In this document: positions 1 through 7,480 of the stretch, piece by piece
How the letters are laid out: each line of letters starts with the position of its first letter
Position numbering within the stretch: position 1 is the stretch's first letter
DNA from: Nanobdellota archaeon
GTDB taxonomy: Archaea; Nanobdellota; Nanobdellia; Pacearchaeales; GW2011-AR1
NCBI GenBank assembly: GCA_020056045.1
Contig: JAGVIM010000161.1
Coordinates: 1 to 17,057 of the forward strand
Reading direction: 5' to 3'
DNA: 17,057 bases
Made by a program: the position numbers and the translations under genes
The notes under the pieces: generated by a model
What the model was told of the DNA's origin: nothing
What the model saw: the letters and a program-made list of their open reading frames with translations, nothing else
The model's database searches: none

Positions 1-1
1 A

Positions 2-1018
2 AAAGAAGAAATAATAAAAGAATTAAAAAGAGTAAGAGATGGATATCAAAATCCAGAACATATTGATAGAGTTTTAAACTTTGTTGATTTTTTAGTTGAA
101 AATAAAATAAGAACATTTTTGAAAACAAAAGAGGCCTATAAAAGATTATTAAAAAAAATCAGTCCAAAAATTTTATTTATTGTGTGCGCCTATGGTTTTG
201 AGGGAATTGTTGCAGCTGCAAAAGAACTTGGAATAAAAGTTGTTGAAATACAACATGGAGTCATTCATAAATATCATTTTGGATATATTTATGGAAAACA
301 TTTAACAAGTTATAAAGATAAATTTGCAGTTCCCGATTATATCCTTACCTATAATAAAGATGTAAATAAAATACTCATTAAAAATAGCTTTTATAAAAGT
401 CATCAATTAATTGCAATAGGCAATCCTAGAATAGATTTTTGGAAAAAAAGATTTAAAGGCAGTGAAAATAAATTATATAAAAATATTTTTGTTGCACTTG
501 AAGCAGAAGATTTGAGCATAATAAACTTTATTGATAAAACTCTAAAACTTTTAAATGAAAAAAATGTTGATGTTAAATTTACAATAAAACAACATCCTGG
601 AGAAGACCTTTATGCAGCAGAACTAGAAAAACTAAAAGAAAAATATAGTGAAAAAGTAAAAATTCTTAGTGGTTATAGTTTAAATTTGTATGAACATATT
701 TTAAATTCAGATTTTCATGTTTCAATAAGTTCAAGCACTCACTATGAATCAATTATTCTTGGAAAACCAACTGTTGTTTTAAAGTTGGACTGTTGGGAGT
801 TTATGAAAGAATTTATAAAAGAAAAATCTGCAAAATTAGTTTCAAATCCTGAAGAGTTTGTGGAGTTAATTGAACATACTTTAAATAGAGATAAAGAATA
901 TGAAAATTGGCTAAAAAACACATTAAAAAATGCTAAAAAATACCAGGAAGATGATTCTATAAAAAAGGGAATAAATGCGATTAAAGGCATATTAAAGGGT
1001 AACAGTACAAAATAATCA
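2..1018 (+). CDS. GT-B-like surface-polysaccharide transferase (5' end outside window)
   Basis: The reading frame is open from base 2, so the gene starts before the window; about 337 C-terminal residues are visible. A TTG at 119 is only an internal codon, because the in-frame sequence before it (KEEIIKELKRVRDGYQNP...) reads as normal protein. The visible part has the look of the C-terminal half of GT-B-fold capsule/teichoic-acid-type transferases: a β-strand then EIQHGV near bases 255-275, an IGNPRIDFW turn, an IKQHPGE segment (bases 585-606), and SSSTHYESIILGKPTVVL (about 730-780), where the donor-contacting Glu of such folds usually sits. No membrane segment is seen. It is followed by gmd and an aminotransferase, so a role in transferring a nucleotide-activated sugar or polyol phosphate to a cell-surface glycan is likely. 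The donor and acceptor are unknown. The fold assignment is motif-based and moderately sure. Confidence 0.6.
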
Positions 1019-1036
1019 TTCTAGAATACAATAATG

Positions 1037-1046
1037 CTTTTAAACC
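1037..1046 (+). promoter_or_regulatory. TATA-box promoter for gmd (near-leaderless)
   Basis: The stretch CTTTTAAACC lies about 28 nt before the gmd ATG at 1069. That is the usual distance from an archaeal TATA box to the transcription start, so the message would begin at or within a few bases of the start codon. No Shine-Dalgarno sequence is present, which fits. Confidence 0.45.
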
Positions 1047-1068
1047 GAATTTCATAGGCATAATAACT

Positions 1069-2289
1069 ATGGAAAGAAAGAAAACAGCACTTATAACAGG
1101 AATAGGGGGTCAAGATGGGTCTTATCTTGCAGAGCTCCTAATAGGTAAAGGATATAGGGTAGCTGGAGTAATAAGAAGAGCAAGTTGGCCAAATACTCAA
1201 AGAATATGGCACTTAATTCAAAAATATGAAAAAATGAATGATCCTGAAAGTCCATTAAGACTTTATTATGCAGATATGACTGATGCTTCAAGTATTAGAG
1301 CTGTTTTAGAAAAATGCCACCCAGATGAAATATATAATTTAGCTGCACAAAGTCATGTTGGAATAAGTTTTGATTCTGGAGAGTCTACATTAAATATTAA
1401 TGCCCTTGGAACATTTAGACTTTTAGATGCAATAAGAGATATGAAATTAAATTGTAAGTTTTACCAAGCATCTTCATCAGAATTGTTTGGAATTTCTCCA
1501 CCCCCTCAAAATGAAGATACTCCTATGCAACCTCAAAGTCCTTATGGAATTGCAAAACTTGCTGCATTTCATCTAACAAAATTATACAGAAATGCCTATG
1601 GAATATATGCTTGCAATGGAATTTTATTTAATCATGAGTCTCCTAGAAGGGGAGTTAATTTTGTTACAAAAAAAATAACAATGGAGATTGCAAAAATTTT
1701 GGTTGGAGAGACAAATAAAATAGAACTTGGAAATTTAGATGCAAAAAGAGACTGGGGATTTTCAAAAGAATATGTTGAGGGAATGTGGATGATATTACAA
1801 CAGGAAAAGCCAGATGATTTTGTTCTTTCAACAGGAGAAATGCATACTGTTAGAGAATTTTTACAAGAATGTTTTAGTTTACTTGGATTAAATTATGAAA
1901 ATTTTATTGAAATAAAAGACAGATATAAAAGACCTGCAGAAGTTCCTGCTTTACTTGGAGATTCTACAAAAGCAAGAAGAGTTTTAAGATGGGATCCAAA
2001 AGTTAAGTTTCATGAACTTGCTAAAATGATGCTTGCTGCAGATTTAAAAGAAAAATTTGAAAGAGTTGGAATAATCCCTGTTGACCTAAATAATGAAAAG
2101 AGTGATGATTTTTATATTGAAAAGGGAAGAGAACTCGCAAAATTATTAAAAAAATATCTTGCAGAAGATTTAAAGAAAAAACTTAAAGAAGTAGGTTTAA
2201 TTCCTGCTGAAAACGGAGTTGAAATGAGTGATGATTTTTATATTGAAAAGGGAAGAGAATTAGCAAGATTATTAAACGAAAAATTATAA
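1069..2289 (+). CDS. gmd: GDP-mannose 4,6-dehydratase with duplicated C-terminal tail
   Basis: This short-chain dehydrogenase/reductase would convert GDP-mannose to GDP-4-keto-6-deoxymannose in the cytosol, using bound NADP. The nucleotide-binding loop GIGGQDGSYLAE is at residues 11-22. The active-site region is SSSELFG (136-141) and YGIAK (159-163, catalytic Tyr and Lys). The family hallmark LFNHESPRRG is at 186-195, and RPAEVPALLGDSTKAR follows at about 288-303. The usual family length is about 340-370; this protein has 406 because residues 322-405 hold two copies of a 42-residue unit, each containing SDDFYIEKGRELA (345-357 and 387-399). The DNA copies share an exact 34-nt block 126 nt apart. 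An aminotransferase follows after 8 nt, suggesting that the keto sugar is aminated to GDP-perosamine rather than reduced to GDP-fucose or rhamnose. The family call is secure; the role of the tail is unknown. Confidence 0.93.
   Translation: MERKKTALITGIGGQDGSYLAELLIGKGYRVAGVIRRASWPNTQRIWHLIQKYEKMNDPESPLRLYYADMTDASSIRAVLEKCHPDEIYNLAAQSHVGISFDSGESTLNINALGTFRLLDAIRDMKLNCKFYQASSSELFGISPPPQNEDTPMQPQSPYGIAKLAAFHLTKLYRNAYGIYACNGILFNHESPRRGVNFVTKKITMEIAKILVGETNKIELGNLDAKRDWGFSKEYVEGMWMILQQEKPDDFVLSTGEMHTVREFLQECFSLLGLNYENFIEIKDRYKRPAEVPALLGDSTKARRVLRWDPKVKFHELAKMMLAADLKEKFERVGIIPVDLNNEKSDDFYIEKGRELAKLLKKYLAEDLKKKLKEVGLIPAENGVEMSDDFYIEKGRELARLLNEKL
2100..2259 (+). repeat. In-frame tandem duplication inside gmd (42-codon unit)
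   Basis: An exact 34-nt block occurs at 2100-2133 and again at 2226-2259, offset by 126 nt (42 codons). The flanking sequence is similar at the protein level (LAADLKEKFERVGIIP versus LAEDLKKKLKEVGLIP) but has diverged at the DNA level. This points to an older duplication with one strongly conserved core. Confidence 0.85.
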
Positions 2290-2297
2290 TAGAGACT

Positions 2298-3395
2298 ATG
2301 AAAATAAGCTGGTATTCACCAAAATTTGGAGCAAGAGAAAAAGAACTTGTAAATAAAGTTCTTGATGAAGCCTATGTAAATGAAGGTCCAATGTGTAAAG
2401 AAGTTGAAAAAAAGATTTCTGAATTTTTAAAAGTAAAACATGTTATTTTAACAACTTCTGGAACTGCTGCATTATTTTTAGCACTTAAGGCAGACCAAGT
2501 TATAAGAAACTTAAAAGACTATGAGGTTATTGTTCCTGATTTTACTTGTGTTGCAAGTGCAAATGCAGTTAGGTGGGCAGGTGCAAAAGAAGTTTTAGTT
2601 GATGTAAATAAAGATGATTATTGTATTAATATTCAAGATATAAAAAGAAAAATAACTCCAAAAACAAAAGTTATTCTTATTACACAAATAATTGGAAGAT
2701 GTTGCAATATGGAAGAACTAAATAAACTTGCTGAAAAACATGATTTAATAATTATTGAAGATGTTGCAGGAGCTTTTGGGTCAAAATATAAGAATGATTA
2801 TCTTGGAACAATTGGAAAAGCAGGTTGTTTTTCACTTCAAGCAAATAAAATAATAAGTTGTGGGCAAGGGGGAATTCTTGTTACAAATGATGATGAATAT
2901 GCAAATAAAATAAGAAGAATAAGAGATCAGGGAAGACTAAATAAGAACGAAATTGTTTATCCAATTGAAGGATATAATTTAAAATTAAATGATATTTTAG
3001 CAGCAGTAGTACTTGGTCAGTTAGAAAATATTGAAAATAGGATAAAAAATTTAATTTCTCAAAGAAAACAATATGAAAAAGAATTAAAAGATGTAAAGGA
3101 AATATTTTTGCCTAAAACAGATTATGAAAATGGAAGTGTTCCATTGTGGATTGATCCTCTTGCAGAAAATAGTGAAAAACTTGGAAAATTTTTAGTTGAA
3201 AATGGAATAAGTATAAGAAAACCTGGCTGGCCTCCTGTTCACAGAAATGGAACATATCTATGTGAAGATGAAAGATTTCCTAATTCAACATATATTTCAG
3301 ACAATAGTTTATGGGTTCCTAATGGACCTACAACAAAACCTGAAGAAATAAGTTATATCTGCAACAAGATAAGGGAATTCTATGGATATTCCTGA
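2298..3395 (+). CDS. DegT/DnrJ/EryC1-family sugar aminotransferase, GDP-perosamine synthase-like
   Basis: This is a PLP-dependent, fold-type-I aminotransferase of the nucleotide-sugar class, 365 aa and normal for the family. SGTAAL (residues 54-59) is the cofactor phosphate loop. IIIEDVAGAFGSKY (151-164) supplies the Asp that contacts the pyridine nitrogen. FSLQANKIISCGQGG (178-192) carries the Schiff-base Lys184. The glycine motif is GQGG rather than the common GEGG, and the usual His before the mid-domain loop is replaced (QIIGR at 130-134). These are mild variations and no key residue is lost. It sits 8 nt after gmd with no promoter between, so the natural substrate would be GDP-4-keto-6-deoxymannose and the product GDP-perosamine. 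That substrate is inferred from context only; another 4-keto or 3-keto sugar is possible. Confidence 0.85.
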   Translation: MKISWYSPKFGAREKELVNKVLDEAYVNEGPMCKEVEKKISEFLKVKHVILTTSGTAALFLALKADQVIRNLKDYEVIVPDFTCVASANAVRWAGAKEVLVDVNKDDYCINIQDIKRKITPKTKVILITQIIGRCCNMEELNKLAEKHDLIIIEDVAGAFGSKYKNDYLGTIGKAGCFSLQANKIISCGQGGILVTNDDEYANKIRRIRDQGRLNKNEIVYPIEGYNLKLNDILAAVVLGQLENIENRIKNLISQRKQYEKELKDVKEIFLPKTDYENGSVPLWIDPLAENSEKLGKFLVENGISIRKPGWPPVHRNGTYLCEDERFPNSTYISDNSLWVPNGPTTKPEEISYICNKIREFYGYS

Positions 3396-3459
3396 TTATC
3401 AAAAAATAATCAAAACACTTTTAAATGTTAATTTACTTAAAAAAAGAAATATAAAATGA
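3382..3459 (+). CDS. Possible 25-aa small ORF coupling aminotransferase to radical SAM gene
   Basis: An ATG at 3382, inside the last codons of the aminotransferase, opens a 25-codon frame (MDIPDYQKIIKTLLNVNLLK...). It ends in a TGA at 3457-3459 that overlaps the ATG of the radical SAM gene as ATGA. The frame fills the whole 60-nt intergenic gap. It could be a real coupled microprotein, the remnant of a longer gene, or chance. No recognisable domain and no SD is seen. Confidence 0.25.
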   Translation: MDIPDYQKIIKTLLNVNLLKKRNIK

Positions 3460-5003
3460 AAACACTTTTAATAGGGATGTATGATTATGGAAATGTTTCT
3501 CTTGCTCCAAGAGTTTTAAAAAGTTATGTTGAGCAGTTTAATCAAAACTCTAGGCTTGGAGAAATTAAGGTAATTGACTTTTCTATTTTTGACAACCCTG
3601 TAGAAAATGTTATTAAAAAAATTAATGAAGAAAATCCTGATGTTATTGGATTTAGTACCTATGTTTGGAATTATAAAGAAATATTAGAAATAATGAAACA
3701 AATTAAGGGAATAAAAATTCTCGGTGGACCTATGGTATCTGGAATTGAAAAAGAGTTGCTTAACAAATATCTGCAAATTGATATTATTGTAACTGGAGAA
3801 GGTGAAATCTCGTTTCTAAAATTACTTGAATATTTTAATGGACATGAAAAAATAGAAAATATTTTAGGAGTTACAACAAGAGATTTTCAAAATCCAACAG
3901 CTTCAGAATTAATTGAACTTGATACTATTCCTGAAATTTATACAGAACTTTTCAAAGAATATCCTGATATGAATGAAGTTAATCTTGAAACTTCTAGGGG
4001 ATGTCCTATGGGTTGTGGATATTGCACTTGGGGTAGAGGAAAAAGAGCAATGAGATATTATTCAGTTGAAAGAATAAAAAAGGATCTTGATATTATTCTT
4101 GGAAGAGAAAAAGTAAATATTGTTTATATCTGCGATTCTAATCTTTTAGTTAATAAAGAAAGAGCAAAAGAAATACTAAAATATATTTCAAATAAAAGAC
4201 CTGATGTACTTGTAAGATATGAATTTAATGCTGAATTTTTGGATGATGAAATAATTGATTTAATGTCAAAACTACCAAATAATGAATTTAATTTTGGTAT
4301 ACAAAGTACAAACCCTAAAGCATTAGAAGATATGGGCAGACCGTTTAATAGAGAAAAATTTGAAGAAAATTATAAAAAGGTTTTATATACTATAAAAAAT
4401 CCAACTCTTTCTGTTGATTTAATTTATGGACTTCCAGGAGATAATGCAGAAGGATTTATTGAATCATTAAATTATGCTATCTCACTTGATAATCTTGGTA
4501 AAATAGAAAAAATAATAACTTACCCTTTAATAGTACTTCCAGGATCAAGATTTTATAAGGAAAGAGAAAAATATAAGATAGATATTGATAAAGACAATTA
4601 CATAATAAAATCAAATTATACATTTTCTGAAAAAGATATGGATACTGCAAGAAAATATGCATTTTATGTTTCTGTTATCTATTTAAATAGAAGTCTTGCA
4701 AATGCACTTAAAAGAATGGCTGAGGATAATAAAAAAAGATATATAGATGTTTTTGGAGAATTTATGGATTCATTTCTATTTGATATAACTGAAGGTGCTT
4801 ATCCAGATATGGTTCCTTCATTTAAAGAACACTATGAACAAAGAAATAAAGTTCTCAGGAATATTGTATCAAATTTTGATAAACTAATTGAAAAATTCAA
4901 AGAATTTTCAAATCATAAATATGACGACCTTCTCAAAGACTATAAAAGCAATTATGCTGGAAAATATTATAAAATGAGAAAGTTTACTGGCGTTGACAAT
5001 TAG
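3456..5003 (+). CDS. B12-binding-type radical SAM enzyme
   Basis: The 515-aa protein has a Rossmann-like N-terminal cobalamin-binding-type domain (about residues 1-135: MKTLLIGMYDYG, DVIGFSTYVWN, ILGGPMVSG, IVTGEGE). A radical SAM TIM-barrel domain follows, with the cluster motif CPMGCGYC, a CxxxCxxC using Cys183, Cys187 and Cys190. The aromatic after the middle Cys pair (Tyr189) is as expected for the family. I do not see the DxHxxG lower-ligand motif in the N-terminal domain, so cobalamin, if bound, would lack the His axial ligand. The C-terminal 130 residues are charged and helical. These enzymes transfer methyl groups or rearrange unactivated carbons. Its place directly after a GDP-sugar pathway suggests modification of a sugar, lipid or glycan, but the substrate cannot be read from the sequence. 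Its ATG overlaps a small frame ending at 3459. Confidence 0.82.
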   Translation: MKTLLIGMYDYGNVSLAPRVLKSYVEQFNQNSRLGEIKVIDFSIFDNPVENVIKKINEENPDVIGFSTYVWNYKEILEIMKQIKGIKILGGPMVSGIEKELLNKYLQIDIIVTGEGEISFLKLLEYFNGHEKIENILGVTTRDFQNPTASELIELDTIPEIYTELFKEYPDMNEVNLETSRGCPMGCGYCTWGRGKRAMRYYSVERIKKDLDIILGREKVNIVYICDSNLLVNKERAKEILKYISNKRPDVLVRYEFNAEFLDDEIIDLMSKLPNNEFNFGIQSTNPKALEDMGRPFNREKFEENYKKVLYTIKNPTLSVDLIYGLPGDNAEGFIESLNYAISLDNLGKIEKIITYPLIVLPGSRFYKEREKYKIDIDKDNYIIKSNYTFSEKDMDTARKYAFYVSVIYLNRSLANALKRMAEDNKKRYIDVFGEFMDSFLFDITEGAYPDMVPSFKEHYEQRNKVLRNIVSNFDKLIEKFKEFSNHKYDDLLKDYKSNYAGKYYKMRKFTGVDN

Positions 5004-5075
5004 AGGTTCTAAAGTAAAAGAGTTCTATAAATATATGATATATAATGTAATTTTAAAGTTACAACAAAATAAAAA

Positions 5076-5085
5076 GATTTAAAAA
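5076..5085 (+). promoter_or_regulatory. TATA-box promoter for the Nudix-Nudix-phosphatase cassette
   Basis: The 103-nt gap after the radical SAM gene is very AT-rich. GATTTAAAAA is centred about 26 nt before the ATG at 5107, which predicts a leaderless transcript for the three-gene cassette. A second T/A-rich TATA-like stretch lies near 5050-5057, but it is too far upstream to give a leaderless start. No SD is present. Confidence 0.45.
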
Positions 5086-5106
5086 CAAAGGAATTTAAAT
5101 AAAAAT

Positions 5107-5892
5107 ATGATAAGAGAACAATTAAATCATCATTCAGCAGCAGTTTTACCTTTTCATTTTGGAGAAAATGGACTAACTTTTGTTCTTGAACAAAAAGATC
5201 CTAAATTTAAACCACCTTATTTTGATAATGCATTTTGTTTTCTTGGAGGAAACTGGCAAAAAGGAGAACATACAGATTCTAGCCCAATACAAACATTATC
5301 TAGAGAAGTAAGAGAAGAATTTTGGCAACAATATGAAGCTCCTGAATCTCTTAATGCATTACTTGGTGAAGAATTTTTACAACGTGAACCAGATGTTATT
5401 GCAAGATATAGTTCTCAAGAAGTAAACAGAATTAAAGAAATGAGTAACTTATTATTAACAGGTGCGAGACATGTTGTAGATTATGTTTTTACTATAAATC
5501 CGCCAATAATGAAAACTCCTTTAGTTGCAGGTTCAAGTATTTTTTTAAAAGAGTTAACAAGAGAAGAACTTCAAACAATTGAAGGACTTGTTCTAGAATT
5601 TCAAGGAAGACTTACAACAGATAATCTTAGACGTGGAAGCCAAACTGCAGTAACTTCTCTTGACAAAATTAATGCAAGAGCATCAAAATTTGCATATCAA
5701 TATGATCATATTTTAAAAGATTTATTAGGTAATGAACTCGCAAGTTATGCACCTGTTGGCATTTTAAGAACTATAGATCCAAAACTAATAAGTGTTAGAA
5801 GAGTTAGCTATCCTCAAGATATTGGATTTAATTCATCAGAAGGACCTTCTTATCACGATTTAGAACAAATGTTTGAATTTAAACAAAAATAA
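5107..5892 (+). CDS. Divergent Nudix-like protein, first of a paralogous pair
   Basis: This 261-aa protein carries a recognisable but stretched Nudix box. GG (47-48), then E54 and REVREEF (66-72) reproduce the G-x5-E ... R-E-U-x-E-E pattern, with 11 residues instead of 7 between E54 and R66. The three Mg-binding acidic positions (E67, E70, E71) are kept, so hydrolysis of a nucleoside-diphosphate-linked compound is possible. The final Gly of the classic box is missing (FWQQ follows). The C-terminal 120 residues are not typical Nudix. They resemble the same region of the next gene: VVDYVFTINPP here and VADYLSVISVPP there, then a KFAYQYDHILKDLL-like block. The protein is soluble, with no signal peptide. 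The next gene starts one base after the stop codon. Substrate unknown; the family call rests on the motif. Confidence 0.6.
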   Translation: MIREQLNHHSAAVLPFHFGENGLTFVLEQKDPKFKPPYFDNAFCFLGGNWQKGEHTDSSPIQTLSREVREEFWQQYEAPESLNALLGEEFLQREPDVIARYSSQEVNRIKEMSNLLLTGARHVVDYVFTINPPIMKTPLVAGSSIFLKELTREELQTIEGLVLEFQGRLTTDNLRRGSQTAVTSLDKINARASKFAYQYDHILKDLLGNELASYAPVGILRTIDPKLISVRRVSYPQDIGFNSSEGPSYHDLEQMFEFKQK

Positions 5893-5893
5893 A

Positions 5894-6646
5894 ATGTCAC
5901 AAACATTACAACAGTTAGCTGAACAATATCAAGTACTTGAAAACTCTAATGTAACAATTATTCAAAGAGGACAAAATAAAGAAGGACCTTTTATGTTTTC
6001 TCAATATGATAATGAATATCCAAGACCTGCTTACAGAGGAAGAATTAATCTACTGGGTGGTGCACAAGAATTTCAAATAGTAAAAGATTCTCAAGGTAAA
6101 AAATTAAAAATTGGACTAAAAGACTTTAGTCCTGAAGTAACTATGAGAAGAGAACTTAGTGAAGAAGTAAGAAATCCTAAAAATGAAAAAGGATTTACAA
6201 GACATTCTTTAATAAGTGATTTAAGGAAAGAAATGCATAGAACATTAAGACCTGTTGCAGATTATTTAAGTGTAATTTCTGTTCCACCAAGAGCAGATGG
6301 AAGCGGTATATTTGATTATGTTTCAATCGATACTACCTGGCTTTCGGAAATAAAACCTGACTTATTTGATGAAATTGCAAATGCTATTAAAAGAGGGAAA
6401 AGAATTGTTTGTGAAGGAAATTTGGCTGTTGTAAGCACTGGTGAATTAGTTAATGGACAAAAAATATTTGCATGGGATAGTGGAATAATGATGGGAGATT
6501 ATTTAAATGTTCAATTGCCAAATCCAGATAGAGTTGTTGCAGTTAAATTACAAACAAATCCTGCAAGAGAATCTTATCAAGATTATAGAAATGACCCTCT
6601 TTTTAATTATGTTCCTTTAGATCCAAAACTTACTACAGTGCAATAA
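5894..6646 (+). CDS. Divergent Nudix-like protein, second of a paralogous pair
   Basis: The start is taken as the ATG at 5894 (MSQTLQQLAEQY), one base after the previous stop; an upstream in-frame TTG lies inside the preceding gene and is not favoured. The 250-aa protein has a Nudix-like core: INLLGG (51-56), then about 29 residues that include a KDSQGKK hairpin, then RRELSEEV (85-92) with E87, E90 and E91 in the metal-binding positions. The stretch between the Gly pair and RELSEE is longer than in any classic box, so it is an insertion variant. Residues after 110 align with the first protein (VADYL...VPP; an EGNLAVVS...KIFAWDSGIMMGDYL block), indicating an old gene duplication and perhaps a heterodimer. 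It is followed after one base by a phosphatase gene. It could be a catalytically altered or substrate-sensing partner. Confidence 0.55.
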   Translation: MSQTLQQLAEQYQVLENSNVTIIQRGQNKEGPFMFSQYDNEYPRPAYRGRINLLGGAQEFQIVKDSQGKKLKIGLKDFSPEVTMRRELSEEVRNPKNEKGFTRHSLISDLRKEMHRTLRPVADYLSVISVPPRADGSGIFDYVSIDTTWLSEIKPDLFDEIANAIKRGKRIVCEGNLAVVSTGELVNGQKIFAWDSGIMMGDYLNVQLPNPDRVVAVKLQTNPARESYQDYRNDPLFNYVPLDPKLTTVQ

Positions 6647-6647
6647 A

Positions 6648-7445
6648 ATGACGCCTATTTCTTATAAAGATTTTGCAATTGAAACTGCTATGGAAGCTGG
6701 AAGAACAATTTTACAAGCAAGACCTGAATTACAGGAATTATACTGGACTAGAAAAACTAATTTTAAATCCCAAATTGATGATGTTGCAGATCAATTAATA
6801 AGAGAAAGAATAAGAACCTATTTTCCAGAACACTCGATTATGTCTGAAGAACAAGCTGATTTTAAAACAGGAAATAAATTAACCTGGGTTGTTGATCCGC
6901 TTGATGGAACAATTCCTTTCATAAGACAAACTAGTAATCATTTTAATGTTAGTATTGCTCTTGTTCTTGGAAAAACTCCCATACTTGGAGTTATTTATGC
7001 TCCTGAAAGAGATGAATTATATGTTGCAGAAGAAGGAAAAGGAAGTTCATGCAATGGAGAACCAATACATGTTTCTTTAGAAGATAATGTAAACAAATCT
7101 TTAGTTGGATTTGATGTTGGAAAACAAAGCAAAACATTTTCAAGAAGTTCTGCATCTAAATATCATCAAAGATTATTTTCAGCAAATGGAGTTTTACATT
7201 TAGTTACCTATGGGAGTTCAACTGCTCTTGCTTGTTTAAATTCTTGTGGAAAATTACAAGGTTATGTTGATATTGGTGGAGAACCTTGGGACTTTGCTGC
7301 AGGAGTTTTACTTAACAAAGAAGCAGGTGCAAAGGTTACAGACATTACTGGAAAAGACTGGCAACTTGGGGATGATACTCTTGTTTGCGCAAATCCGGTT
7401 TTGCATACAAAGTTACTGGATTTATTACTTAATGAAGAAGAATAA
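6648..7445 (+). CDS. Inositol-monophosphatase-family phosphatase
   Basis: This is a 265-aa member of the Mg2+/Li+-sensitive phosphatase superfamily (IMPase, archaeal FBPase, CysQ/PAP phosphatase, HisN). The metal sites are clear: SEEQ (66-69), VVDPLDGT (81-88, Asp83 and Asp86), and EPWDFAAGVLLNKEAGAKVTD (212-232, Asp215). Length is normal, and there is no membrane segment. Catalysis would release phosphate from a small phosphorylated metabolite such as inositol-1-phosphate, fructose-1,6-bisphosphate or 3'-phosphoadenosine phosphate; the sequence does not settle which. It is the third gene of a cassette with two Nudix-like genes and starts one base after the second. A Nudix cleavage followed by removal of a phosphate from the product is a reasonable reading of the set, but this is inference. 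Confidence 0.88.
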   Translation: MTPISYKDFAIETAMEAGRTILQARPELQELYWTRKTNFKSQIDDVADQLIRERIRTYFPEHSIMSEEQADFKTGNKLTWVVDPLDGTIPFIRQTSNHFNVSIALVLGKTPILGVIYAPERDELYVAEEGKGSSCNGEPIHVSLEDNVNKSLVGFDVGKQSKTFSRSSASKYHQRLFSANGVLHLVTYGSSTALACLNSCGKLQGYVDIGGEPWDFAAGVLLNKEAGAKVTDITGKDWQLGDDTLVCANPVLHTKLLDLLLNEEE

Positions 7446-7480
7446 AAAGAAAAAAGAAAAAAGAAAAAAATCAAATAAAA
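7444..7480 (-). terminator. T-rich archaeal terminator after methyltransferase-cupin gene
   Basis: Read on the minus strand, the short space between the two convergent genes is almost unbroken T runs (TTTTTTTTCTTTTTTCTTTTT-like). This is the usual archaeal termination signal for the gene ending at 7471. On the plus strand the T-rich stretch at 7486-7494 may serve the phosphatase gene. Confidence 0.5.
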
